Assembly: GCA_003224525.1 (NCBI GenBank)
Contig: QHZB01000201.1
Location: 1 to 52,705 of the forward strand
Length of the DNA stretch: 52,705 nucleotides
Direction: 5' to 3'
Origin: Acidobacteriota bacterium
GTDB taxonomy: Bacteria; Acidobacteriota; Terriglobia; Acidiferrales; UBA7541
The translations under genes were made by a program, and so were the position numbers. The notes below the pieces were generated by a model. It was not told where the DNA came from, ran no database searches, and saw nothing but the letters and a program-made list of their open reading frames with translations. Positions 45,177-52,705 of this stretch are shown piece by piece (within the stretch, counting starts at the first letter, position 1; every line of letters begins with the position of its first letter).

Positions 45177-45241
45177 GGGCAGGCAAAACTTTCTCGAATC
45201 CCACGCCGCTGGTCAAGCGGAACATGGAATCGACCGCATCG

Positions 45242-47047
45242 TTAACGAATGGGGATCGCGCTGGTCTCGCCGCGAAGCATCCCTTCTCGAATGTGGCGCG
45301 CCTTTTCACCGGCGTGCGAAACCTCCATGACCTCGTAAAGGGTCTCGTTATTCTCACCGAGCCGGAATTCGAGCGAAATCTCCTTGTCTTCCCGGCGAAC
45401 CCGCAGCTTCAGCAGATCGCCGGTCTTTTGCTCCTGAAGCCAGTGCTCCACACGCCTGGGCACCTCGCCACCATTCCAGCTGAGGATGACATCCCCGGCC
45501 CGCAAGCCAGCCTGGGCCGCAGGGCCTTCGGAATCGACCGTGCTCACGAGGAAAGGACCGCTCGGATCGTGCTCCGCGAAGAAGCCAAGCGCCGGTCGCC
45601 GGCGCTCCACGGTTCGCAGAGCCAGGCCTGCCAACGCCAGGATCTGCTGATAGGGGAAAGGGTCCGTGCCCGCCACATATTTCCGGAAAAATTCCTCAAA
45701 CGACCCGCCGCCGACGGTCTCCGCGGTCAGTTGGACGTCCAGACTGTCTCGGTACGTTTTCTCCTGCTTTGCAAAATTCGTATTCATCAAGCGCAAGACA
45801 TCGTCCAGGCTTTTCGCATTGCCGGTTCGGTCGCGAATGAGAATGTCGAGCAAGTCTCCCAGCACCTGCCCTTTGGTGTAATACGAGACGCTAAATTCGG
45901 GTTGATTGTAGAGAGGATATTTTTCCAGCCAGGCATCGAGGCTGGATTGCTCCGCGCTCTGCCAGCGATTTGCCGGGCGGCCTTCCAGCTCGGTGATCTG
46001 TTCGCCGAGGTCCGCGTAGAACTGCTCTTTGCTCCAGATGCCGCTTCGAACGAGCGTGTAGGAACCGTACGTGTTCGTGACGCCTTCGGCAAACCACAGA
46101 GCGCGCGTATATTGCTCCTTCGTAAAATCCACGGGATCCAGCGAGGCTGGCCGGATGCGCTTCACATTCCACAGATGAAAGAACTCGTGTGCCGCGACAC
46201 CCGGCAAGTATTCATCCGAATGGACGCCAATCGCGGTCGAGTTCGCGTGCTCCATGCCACCGCCGCCGGTCCCTTTGCCAAAGTGGAGAATGAACGTGTA
46301 GCGTTCGAATGGAGCTCCGCCCATGAGCTTCAGTTCGTACTGACAGATGCGCTTCAGGTCCTCCTCAACCCGCTTCTTTTTCCAGTTGTCTCCGTGAATT
46401 ACAACCTCGACGTGGGGCGATACTCCGGGCAAGTCAAACTCCTGAAACTTCGCGATCTCAATCGGCCCGTCCGCAAGCTCGTCGTAGGTCTTTGCCATGA
46501 TCGTAAACACTCTGACACCGCTTACTTGCAACGCGCTTGCGAGCGAAGGGCTAGCAACTTGCCATTGGTAGGGGACATCCGGCATTTCGAGGAGGGTCTG
46601 TTCGGACCGGCGATCGGGGACGTACATCAGGATCATCGCGGGATTGATAAAGGCGTGCTCGCCATTGAGCTGCGAGTCGAATGGGCCGGTTTCATCCCAA
46701 TAGCTATCATAGCGGATCGCAATGGTCCCCTTCCCCGTTACCCTCCAGGATTGCTTATCCAGCTTTTCAATGGACGATATTTCTGTACCGGCAAGGGCCG
46801 CAACATTCTGGACGTGATTGCTGAAGTCGCGAATCTGATAAAGGGCGTTCCATGCCGCCATCTGCACGGTGACTTCTTTCACGACATTGGGAATGGTCAT
46901 CGTCACGTGGAAGAGATGCTGTTCCGGGTGTGCAAGCGACACTTCGTATCGGATGACGGCGCTGCTGGAGGAGCCAGATAGGAGAAGAAACAGGAAGCAC
47001 AGGAGCGCCAAAATTCGCAGAGTGCGCCGACCCAGAGTTAAGATCAC
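45242..47047 (-). CDS. M61-family peptidase (glycyl aminopeptidase-like) with PDZ domain
   Basis: About 601 residues from GTG 47047, which overlaps the mpl stop as GTGA. This start is preferred over ATG 47110, which lies inside mpl. A signal peptide or anchor (LRILALLCFLFLLLSGSSSS) precedes a beta-sandwich. A thermolysin-like domain has HEFFHLWNVKRIRP (zinc His pair) and WFAEGVTNTYGSYTLV (downstream Glu). A C-terminal PDZ domain (STVDSEGPAAQAGLRAGDVI) follows. M61 enzymes of this type are extracytoplasmic metallopeptidases with Gly/Ala preference. It is the last gene of the mgtC-ldcA-mpl run, suggesting peptide or envelope turnover. Confidence 0.88.
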   Translation of the reverse strand: MILTLGRRTLRILALLCFLFLLLSGSSSSAVIRYEVSLAHPEQHLFHVTMTIPNVVKEVTVQMAAWNALYQIRDFSNHVQNVAALAGTEISSIEKLDKQSWRVTGKGTIAIRYDSYWDETGPFDSQLNGEHAFINPAMILMYVPDRRSEQTLLEMPDVPYQWQVASPSLASALQVSGVRVFTIMAKTYDELADGPIEIAKFQEFDLPGVSPHVEVVIHGDNWKKKRVEEDLKRICQYELKLMGGAPFERYTFILHFGKGTGGGGMEHANSTAIGVHSDEYLPGVAAHEFFHLWNVKRIRPASLDPVDFTKEQYTRALWFAEGVTNTYGSYTLVRSGIWSKEQFYADLGEQITELEGRPANRWQSAEQSSLDAWLEKYPLYNQPEFSVSYYTKGQVLGDLLDILIRDRTGNAKSLDDVLRLMNTNFAKQEKTYRDSLDVQLTAETVGGGSFEEFFRKYVAGTDPFPYQQILALAGLALRTVERRRPALGFFAEHDPSGPFLVSTVDSEGPAAQAGLRAGDVILSWNGGEVPRRVEHWLQEQKTGDLLKLRVRREDKEISLEFRLGENNETLYEVMEVSHAGEKARHIREGMLRGETSAIPIR

Positions 47048-48492
47048 CGGGTTTTCGCCTCGCCCGCAAGTTGAACAATCGTGCCAAGTTTCTTCAGAAC
47101 TTTTTCGCACAAGCCATCAAAGCTGCCGTTGGACATGATGAGAAGGAGATCGCCCGGTTTGGCCTCGGCAGCAAGATGTTCCGCGATGGCGTCCGAGCTG
47201 TGAAAAACGCGAGCGCCTTTGCCAAGCGTACGGACGCTTTCTGCAACCGTCTCGGGGTCAAGGCGATTCTCGCCGCCCAATTGCTGGGCGCGAAAAACGC
47301 CGCCGAGAATGACGCGGTCGGCGAGGGCGAGCGCCTTTGGCAGCGCCTCCTGAAACACTTTGCGGCGCATAGAATTTGACCGCGGCTCGAGAATGGCCCA
47401 GAGCCGGCGTGCGGGCCAGCGTCCGCGCACGGCCTCGATGGTGGCTTTCACCGCCGTCGGATGATGTGCGAAATCATCAATCACCAAGACTCCCCCGATT
47501 TCGGCCTTCACATCCATTCGGCGCTTCACGCTGCGGAACGTCCCGAGCGCCTTGGCAATCTCCGCGGCTGGGATGCCGCGTCCCTCGGCAACGATGAGCG
47601 CCGCCATCGCGTTCAAGACGTTGTGGCGTCCCGTGGCGGCCAGCACAAATCCTCCAAACAGCTTTCCATGATGCGCGACGCGAAAGCGCATGATTTCGCC
47701 ATCGATCGCGAAGCCGCTCGCCACCCAATCATTCCCATCGTTGAAGCCGTACGTTTCAACCGGGCAGAAAGCCTTTTCTGCCGCGAGTCGCAAGGCCGGG
47801 CCCGCATCTTGCGCGTCGCCCCAGATGACCACGCGGCCGCGCCTGGGAACAAGATTAACCAGGCGGCGGAAAGCCAGCTGATACGTCTCAAAATCAGGAT
47901 AAATGTCGGCGTGATCGTATTCGAGCGAGGTAATGATCAAATCATCGGGGTGGTAATGAAAAAACTTGGGCCCGCGGTCCCAGAACGCGGTTTCGTACTC
48001 GTCACCTTCAAGAATGAACTCTTCCCCGCCGCCAAGCCCATAACTCTTGCCAAAGTTTTCCGCCACGCCTCCCACGAGAAAATTCGGCCGCTTCCCCGCA
48101 GTGTGAAAAATCCAAGCCAGCATCGCCGTCGTGGTGGTTTTTCCATGTGTGCCGCTGACGACAATGGAATGTCTTCCTGGGAGAAAGACTTCCTCCAGAA
48201 TCTCCGGCATCGAACGATACGGGATCTTTCGGTCCAGCACTTCCTCCAGCTCGGGATTTCCGCGCGCGATGATATTCCCGATCACCACGAAGTCAGGAGC
48301 AGGCTGCAAGTGCGCGACATTAAAAGTGTTGAAGAATGAAATGCCGAGGGTTTCAAGCAGCGTTGACGCCGGCGGGTAGACTCCAGAATCCGAACCGCTC
48401 ACGCGAAAGCCGCGCTCGCGCAGCATCCCGGCCAGCGGCGCCATCGCCGATCCGCCAATCCCGATCACATGCACGTGCTTCGTTTCGCTCAA
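47044..48492 (-). CDS. mpl: UDP-N-acetylmuramate:L-alanyl-gamma-D-glutamyl-meso-diaminopimelate ligase
   Basis: 482 residues starting at TTG 48492, which overlaps the ldcA stop as TTGA; the longer ATG frame lies inside ldcA. It has a Mur ligase N-terminal Rossmann motif (HVIGIGGSAMAPLAGML), an ATP-binding P-loop VVSGTHGKTTTTAML, a central segment EGDEYETAFWDRGPKF, and a C-terminal domain with DDFAHHPTAVKATIEAVR. These distinguish Mpl from MurC. Mpl re-attaches the recycled tripeptide to UDP-MurNAc, so it fits directly after ldcA, whose product it uses. The TTG start implies reliance on translational coupling. Confidence 0.93.
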   Translation of the reverse strand: MSETKHVHVIGIGGSAMAPLAGMLRERGFRVSGSDSGVYPPASTLLETLGISFFNTFNVAHLQPAPDFVVIGNIIARGNPELEEVLDRKIPYRSMPEILEEVFLPGRHSIVVSGTHGKTTTTAMLAWIFHTAGKRPNFLVGGVAENFGKSYGLGGGEEFILEGDEYETAFWDRGPKFFHYHPDDLIITSLEYDHADIYPDFETYQLAFRRLVNLVPRRGRVVIWGDAQDAGPALRLAAEKAFCPVETYGFNDGNDWVASGFAIDGEIMRFRVAHHGKLFGGFVLAATGRHNVLNAMAALIVAEGRGIPAAEIAKALGTFRSVKRRMDVKAEIGGVLVIDDFAHHPTAVKATIEAVRGRWPARRLWAILEPRSNSMRRKVFQEALPKALALADRVILGGVFRAQQLGGENRLDPETVAESVRTLGKGARVFHSSDAIAEHLAAEAKPGDLLLIMSNGSFDGLCEKVLKKLGTIVQLAGEAKTR

Positions 48493-49436
48493 GCCATCAC
48501 CGCCGGTTCCAGGAATTCGAGTGTGCCTTCCCCCTCCGCGTCCAGGCGCGCCTTTATGCCCAGGGGTATCGTAAGCATGGGCCGCACGGTATGACCAACC
48601 GGTGCACCGAAAATGATCGGGACGCCAAGCGGCCGCAGGATTCGCGCGCAAACTTCCCGTACCGTGGGGGCTCCGGCCGCGGCCGGCTCACTTTCAGGAA
48701 AATCCCCGAGTACAATCCCGCGCACGCCTGCAAATTTTCCGGCTTGTTTCAAATGCATCAGGACGCGATCCACCTGGTAGGGCTTCATGCCGCGATCTTC
48801 GAGAATCAGGAGCGAATCCTTGGTGTCCAATTCCCACGGCGTTCCGATCGTGGCCTCCAGCAGAGTCATGCATCCGCCCAAAACTCTGCCCATGGCCTGA
48901 CCGGCGAGGACGGCTTCACCCCTCAGCCGCAGCTTCCATCCGCCTTCCGCCCTGCCCACCGCTTGAAGAAATGAACTCTCATCGTAGCCCTTGCGTGCAC
49001 CCGGACCCGCGTTGAGCCCGGCGGCAACCATTGGACCGTAGAAGGTTACCCAGTTGCACCTTTGCCACAGAAAGATCTGCAGAGTGGTGAGGTCGCTGAA
49101 TCCAATCACGCACTTGAGATTCGCGAGGCTCTTCTCCAGTTCGAATTCCAGAAGGTAATTCGATCCGTAGCCGCCGCGCAAGGCAACAAGTCCGTCGACC
49201 AGATCGGAATTCAGGTGCCCAAGAAAGCCATTGGTCCGCTCCAGGGACGGACCGGCAAAGTACCCTTCCGCTTTGCTGTCTTGATTGGCGACGACCTGAA
49301 AACCGTGCCGCTTCAGCTCCGCGAGCCCCGCAATCATTGCAACGGAATCAGCGGGCGAAGCCGGTGCGAATACTCCAAGCCGCGAACCGGCGGCGAGCGC
49401 CTTTGGTTTTCGTGGAGCTCCATTGCTTCCGTTCAT
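48489..49436 (-). CDS. ldcA: LD-carboxypeptidase (peptidase S66)
   Basis: 315 residues. The S66 fold starts with LGVFAPASPADSVAM. The nucleophile Ser is in VIGFSDLTTLQIFLW, followed by a Glu-containing segment (LLILEDRGMKPYQVDR) and a C-terminal His in FGAPVGHTVRPMLTIP. It removes the terminal D-Ala from murein tetrapeptides in the cytoplasm. Its ATG overlaps the MgtC-like stop (ATGA) and its stop overlaps mpl (TTGA), tying it into one coupled peptidoglycan-recycling unit. Confidence 0.92.
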   Translation of the reverse strand: MNGSNGAPRKPKALAAGSRLGVFAPASPADSVAMIAGLAELKRHGFQVVANQDSKAEGYFAGPSLERTNGFLGHLNSDLVDGLVALRGGYGSNYLLEFELEKSLANLKCVIGFSDLTTLQIFLWQRCNWVTFYGPMVAAGLNAGPGARKGYDESSFLQAVGRAEGGWKLRLRGEAVLAGQAMGRVLGGCMTLLEATIGTPWELDTKDSLLILEDRGMKPYQVDRVLMHLKQAGKFAGVRGIVLGDFPESEPAAAGAPTVREVCARILRPLGVPIIFGAPVGHTVRPMLTIPLGIKARLDAEGEGTLEFLEPAVMA

Positions 49437-50095
49437 TCTTGATGGCCCTCGACGGGAGCCACCTCGGTGATCACGCCCTGGCGATTGAGCTGATTGAAAA
49501 TCGCCTCTTCCTGCTTGTGGGTCACATCCGCCTCGAATTCCACGGTAGAAGTTGCGCCCGCCATCGAAGTGCGCAAATGCTGCATCGGAATTTTCATGCC
49601 CGCCATCATCCGCTGAATTTCCGTGGCGAGGCTATCCGCTTGACTCGTGGTGATTCGGAACACCATAAGCCGGCACTTCAAATTGAAGTATTGCTCCGCC
49701 CAGCCAATGACCGTCAAGCCAAAGAGCACCAGCCCCGTTGCATAGCCGGCGACGGCGTAAAGGCCTCCTCCAGCAGCCATACCGATGGCGGCCTCTACAA
49801 ATATCGTTGCCGCAGTGGTCATCCCCAGGACGCCCCCCGGTCCGCGGAGAATGGCGCCCGCTCCAAGAAAACCGATGCCCTGGACGATATTGGAGGCGAT
49901 TCGCGTGCCGCTCGAATCGCCAAGGCGGTGTGCAATTTCGCCGGACAAGATGGTAAACAGCGCGGTAGCCAGACACACAAAGAGGCTGGTGCGAATTCCG
50001 GCCGGCCGCCGCCGCAAAACGCGTTCAAAGCCGATGATCGCGCCCAACGCCGCCGCGATCGTTAGCCGTAGAAATATTTCATGAATGGAAAGCAT
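49433..50095 (-). CDS. MgtC/SapB-family membrane protein
   Basis: 220 residues. Five or so N-terminal helices with the MgtC signature (ALGAIIGFERVLRRRPAGIR and NIVQGIGFLGAGAILRG) and a C-terminal ACT-like soluble domain (STVEFEADVTHKQEEAIFNQ). MgtC proteins modulate F1Fo-ATPase or act in Mg2+-limited growth; the SapB-like branch is less studied. It is the first gene of the overlapping run with ldcA, mpl and the M61 peptidase. There are 43 bp between it and pfkB, so it may extend the same transcript. Confidence 0.85.
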   Translation of the reverse strand: MLSIHEIFLRLTIAAALGAIIGFERVLRRRPAGIRTSLFVCLATALFTILSGEIAHRLGDSSGTRIASNIVQGIGFLGAGAILRGPGGVLGMTTAATIFVEAAIGMAAGGGLYAVAGYATGLVLFGLTVIGWAEQYFNLKCRLMVFRITTSQADSLATEIQRMMAGMKIPMQHLRTSMAGATSTVEFEADVTHKQEEAIFNQLNRQGVITEVAPVEGHQE

Positions 50096-50138
50096 GGCCC
50101 CAGCGGCCCACCCCCCGCCTGAACGAAATTCTAGCTAT

Positions 50139-51047
50139 TTACAATTTAAATTGCGTCAATTTCACGAAGTGGCGTGCCCTAGCGTGTATCTCGCTGCGCT
50201 TTAAGTGCCGCAGCCGGTCCAGGCCGAATTTCTCGACGGTAAAGCTCCCCAGCACCGAGCCATAGACCATGGCGCGGCGCAGCGAAGCGTCACTCTTATT
50301 GCCACAACCCGCCAGGTAGCCCATGAAGCCGCCGGCGAAGCTGTCGCCGGCGCCAGTGGGATCGTGCGGTTCTTCGAGCGGAAATGCCGGCACACAAAAG
50401 ACGCCACGTTTGTCCACCATCATGGCCCCGTGTTCGCCGCGCTTCACCACCAGCGTCGCAGGGCCCATCTTGAAGATGTGTTTCGCGGCGCGCAGCAAAT
50501 TGTGTTCATTGGAAAGCTCGCGAGTCTCCGAATCGTTGATCATCAGGATGTCCACGTGCTTCAGAGTCTCACGCAGTTCCGCGTTCGAGCGCTCGATCCA
50601 ATAGTTCATTGTATCCAGCGCCGCGATTTTGGGGCGCTTCTTCACCTGCTGCAGGACGTCCCGCTGCAAATCCGGCGCGATATTTGCCAGGAAAACGTAC
50701 TTTGACGCGCGGTACTTTTCCGGCAAGCGGGGCTTGAATTCCGCAAACACATTCAGTTCCGTTCCCAGCGTTACGCGCTCGTTCAAGTTCTGGGAATAAC
50801 GCCCGGCCCAGAAGAAGGTCTTGCCCGTGGCTCTCTCCAGGCCGTCCGTGTCGATATGCCGGCCGCGAAAGATTTTCTCGTCTTCCTGGGTGAAATCGTC
50901 GCCCACGATGCCGACGAGACTTACGGGAGCGAAGAAGCTGGCGGCCACGGCGAAATATGTCGCCGCACCCCCGACGGTCCGTTCCACTTTTCCGTAAGGG
51001 CTTTCCAGCGCGTCGAACGCCACGGAACCAACAACGAGTAACGACAC
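50139..51047 (-). CDS. PfkB-family carbohydrate/nucleoside kinase
   Basis: 302 residues from GTG 51047 with AGGAGG 5 nt upstream. It opens with LLVVGSVAFDALESPYGKVE and has the N-terminal glycine pair VGGAATYFAVAASFFA. The C-terminal signature DPTGAGDSFAGGFMGYLAGC carries the catalytic Asp and anion hole. The lid and substrate residues do not identify a specific sugar. It directly follows mtnP, whose stop TAG begins the Shine-Dalgarno (TAGGAGG). This suggests phosphorylation of a ribose or methylthioribose-related product of the MTA salvage step (inference), though an adenosine or other sugar kinase role is equally possible. Confidence 0.88.
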   Translation of the reverse strand: MSLLVVGSVAFDALESPYGKVERTVGGAATYFAVAASFFAPVSLVGIVGDDFTQEDEKIFRGRHIDTDGLERATGKTFFWAGRYSQNLNERVTLGTELNVFAEFKPRLPEKYRASKYVFLANIAPDLQRDVLQQVKKRPKIAALDTMNYWIERSNAELRETLKHVDILMINDSETRELSNEHNLLRAAKHIFKMGPATLVVKRGEHGAMMVDKRGVFCVPAFPLEEPHDPTGAGDSFAGGFMGYLAGCGNKSDASLRRAMVYGSVLGSFTVEKFGLDRLRHLKRSEIHARARHFVKLTQFKL

Positions 51048-51056
51048 GAATTCCTC

Positions 51057-51968
51057 CTAGGAAATGTATTTTCCGAGAATGGCGGCGAGCCGCTTCTTGG
51101 TGGCTTTGGGAACGATTTTCAAGTTCGTGACCAGCGCATGCTGCAGCGCCGCTCCGCACTTGCATGACCGGCTGGCGGGCATCTCGCGAACCGCAGTTCG
51201 CAGAACCTTTTGCGCATTATCTGCATTTTGCACCAGCGTGGTCATAATTTGCGCGGCCGTCACCGATTCATGCAGCGGATGCCAGCAGTCAAAGTCCGTG
51301 ATCATCGCGATCGTGGCGTAGCAGATCTCCGCTTCTCGCGCCAGCTTCGCCTCCGTCAAGTTGGTCATGCCGATGACTTCGAATCGCAACTCCCGATTTA
51401 CCTGCGCTTCCGCAAGCGTCGAGAATTGCGGCCCTTCGATGCAGATATACGTCCCGCGGCGATGCACCTTCACGGCTTCGTGGACGCAGGCGTCGGCGAG
51501 CACTCTGGACAACGGTCCGCACGTCGGATGCGCGAAGGCCACGTGCGCGACGATGCCATCCCCGAAAAAGGTGCAGGCGCGGTTCTTGGTCCGGTCAAAA
51601 AACTGATCGGGAACGAGAAATTCCCCTGGCTGTAAGTCTTCCTTCAGCGAACCGACCGCGCTCACGGAAATGATGCGCTCCACGCCCAGCAGCTTCATCG
51701 CACAGATGTTCGCCCGGTAATTGATTTCACTGGGCAGAATGCGGTGTCTGCGGCCGTGCCTCGCAAGGAACACCACGCGCTTCTCTTCCAGCGTGCCGAG
51801 CACCATCGCGTCGGAAGGATCGCCGAAGGGCGTCTTGACGCGTATCTCCCGCGTGTTCGTCAACCCGCTCATCTCGTATAGTCCGCTGCCGCCCGTGATG
51901 CCGATTGCCGCACTGGCATCGGTCTTGGCACTCTTTGACTTTTTCGGCTTCTTTATTGCCATTCTCAT
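51057..51968 (-). CDS. mtnP: S-methyl-5'-thioadenosine phosphorylase
   Basis: 303 residues, with ATG 51968 or 51962 as start. The purine phosphorylase type-2 motifs are clear: IGITGGSGLYEMSGL, FLARHGRRHRILPSEINYRA (phosphate/substrate contacts), TYICIEGPQFSTLAEAQV, and VIGMTNLTEAKLAREAEICY with the catalytic Asp region MITDFDCW. It cleaves MTA to adenine and methylthioribose-1-phosphate in the methionine salvage pathway. A short basic N-terminal tail (AIKKPKKSKSAKT) is extra. It is coupled to the PfkB kinase downstream and lies 84 bp after meaB. Confidence 0.92.
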   Translation of the reverse strand: MRMAIKKPKKSKSAKTDASAAIGITGGSGLYEMSGLTNTREIRVKTPFGDPSDAMVLGTLEEKRVVFLARHGRRHRILPSEINYRANICAMKLLGVERIISVSAVGSLKEDLQPGEFLVPDQFFDRTKNRACTFFGDGIVAHVAFAHPTCGPLSRVLADACVHEAVKVHRRGTYICIEGPQFSTLAEAQVNRELRFEVIGMTNLTEAKLAREAEICYATIAMITDFDCWHPLHESVTAAQIMTTLVQNADNAQKVLRTAVREMPASRSCKCGAALQHALVTNLKIVPKATKKRLAAILGKYIS

Positions 51969-52052
51969 TTTCTCCGTGGGAATTGCCGCTCGAGCCCCGG
52001 TAACTCCACTTCGCTCGTTACACCCTGCTCCGGCGGCGATGCCGCGAACTCG

Positions 52053-52705
52053 TTAGCTCCGAAGGCCGCTGCTATTGAGAATCTCGTTCACGGCGGTAAA
52101 CGGATCTTTTTTCCGGTCCGCGACTTCTCCCGCGAGCTCCGCCAGCCTCGCTTCTCCCCCCGCACCGCCGAGTGCGCGCTCCAAAAGCCGCGATCCGAGC
52201 AGCTCGAGCAACCTGTTCTTCCAATGCTCCGCCTGCTTGCGGTGTCGCTCCCCGCTGGCCTCAAAATGCATTCGAAACTTTGCCACCGTCTCCGCGAGCG
52301 CTTCCACGCCTTTGTTCTCCGTGGCCACCGTGCGCACCACCGGCGGATGCCAGCCATCTCGCGGCATGACCAGCGAAAGCATCGCGAGCAGTTGTTGCTC
52401 GAGGCCGTCGGCGCCTTCGCGGTCCGCCTTGTTCAAGACAAAAATGTCGCCGATCTCCATCAACCCGGCCTTCATGTTCTGAATGTCGTCTCCCAGCCCA
52501 GGCACGAGCATGACGATCACGCAATCCGCCAGCCGTACGATGTCGATTTCGTCCTGGCCAACGCCAACGGTTTCGATGAGTACCTGCTTCTTCCCGGCGG
52601 CATCAAGCAGCAGCGCTACTTCCGCGGTTGCTCGCGCCAGACCGCCGAGAAAGCCGCGCGTCGCCATCGAGCGAATGAACATGCCGCCATCCCCCGCATG
52701 GCCTT
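52053..52705 (-). CDS. meaB: MeaB/ArgK-type GTPase, partial
   Basis: At least 217 residues; the start is beyond the right edge. In frame through the edge it reads GHAGDGGMFIRSMATRGFLG, the standard MeaB sequence after the P-loop. The G3 region IETVGVGQDEIDIVRLAD and G4 region VLNKADREGADG follow, and the long C-terminal dimerisation arm ends NEILNSS. The Walker A lies outside the window. MeaB assists adenosylcobalamin-dependent methylmalonyl-CoA or related mutases, so a mutase gene is expected upstream, to the right. Confidence 0.9.
   Translation of the reverse strand, partial: GHAGDGGMFIRSMATRGFLGGLARATAEVALLLDAAGKKQVLIETVGVGQDEIDIVRLADCVIVMLVPGLGDDIQNMKAGLMEIGDIFVLNKADREGADGLEQQLLAMLSLVMPRDGWHPPVVRTVATENKGVEALAETVAKFRMHFEASGERHRKQAEHWKNRLLELLGSRLLERALGGAGGEARLAELAGEVADRKKDPFTAVNEILNSSGLRS

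Noticed and set aside
45224-46981. 585-codon plus-strand frame opposite the M61 peptidase
   Set aside because: The minus strand encodes the complete M61 zinc motifs and PDZ domain; the plus frame is a codon-bias shadow without ribosome binding site.

Overview
This is a moderately GC-rich bacterial chromosome segment, most likely from an Acidobacteriota-type (Koribacter/Solibacter-like) soil organism. That placement is inferred, not tested. It rests on the gene order accA-dnaE, ldcA-mpl-M61 peptidase and mtnP-pfkB-meaB, on lipid A synthesis (lpxD, so Gram-negative), and on several lineage-flavoured hypothetical proteins (an FG-GAP secreted protein, a DUF6982-like protein, PilZ proteins). No rRNA, tRNA or CRISPR array was recognised.

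Region 1 (1-2260) is a mobile-element scar. It holds a DUF6788-type accessory ORF, the N-terminal third of an IS4-like transposase, a possible broken small ORF, and then an intact Spy/CpxP-like periplasmic protein gene.

Region 2 (2959-24560, all minus strand) is the distinctive part. In transcription order it has a multicopper oxidase half that carries the type-1 copper site, a second multicopper oxidase that carries the complementary trinuclear-site ligands, a 3571-residue exported giant, a small exported protein, a LolA/LolB-like exported protein, an unassigned stretch, and a CusB-CusA Cu(I)/Ag(I) efflux pair. The giant contains cupredoxin-like, Ig/cadherin-like, SdrD-B-like, IPT, parallel beta-helix and choice-of-anchor-D domains, and its glycine-rich repeat modules are spliced into three of them. 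I read the first three genes as a heteromeric extracytoplasmic copper oxidase system whose copper ligands are divided between polypeptides.

Region 3 (24561-31752) is accessory. It contains an AT-rich region with an 18-bp perfect palindrome, a stand-alone IS1595-type zinc-ribbon transposase fragment, a Crp/Fnr regulator, an FG-GAP secreted protein, and a plus-strand cluster of enoyl-CoA hydratase, MFS transporter and exported creatininase. The first two genes of that cluster each carry a one-base frameshift.

Region 4 (31375-52705) is mainly housekeeping. It has two PilZ-domain proteins, then long minus-strand runs with 1-4 bp stop/start overlaps: murJ-xerD, a CCA/poly(A) polymerase with a histone-like tail, dnaE-accA, and MgtC-ldcA-mpl-M61 peptidase. 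The last run links murein tetrapeptide trimming (LdcA) with tripeptide re-ligation (Mpl). lpxD and a DUF6982-like gene face the other way behind a recognisable sigma70-type promoter. The window ends in pfkB-mtnP and a partial meaB.
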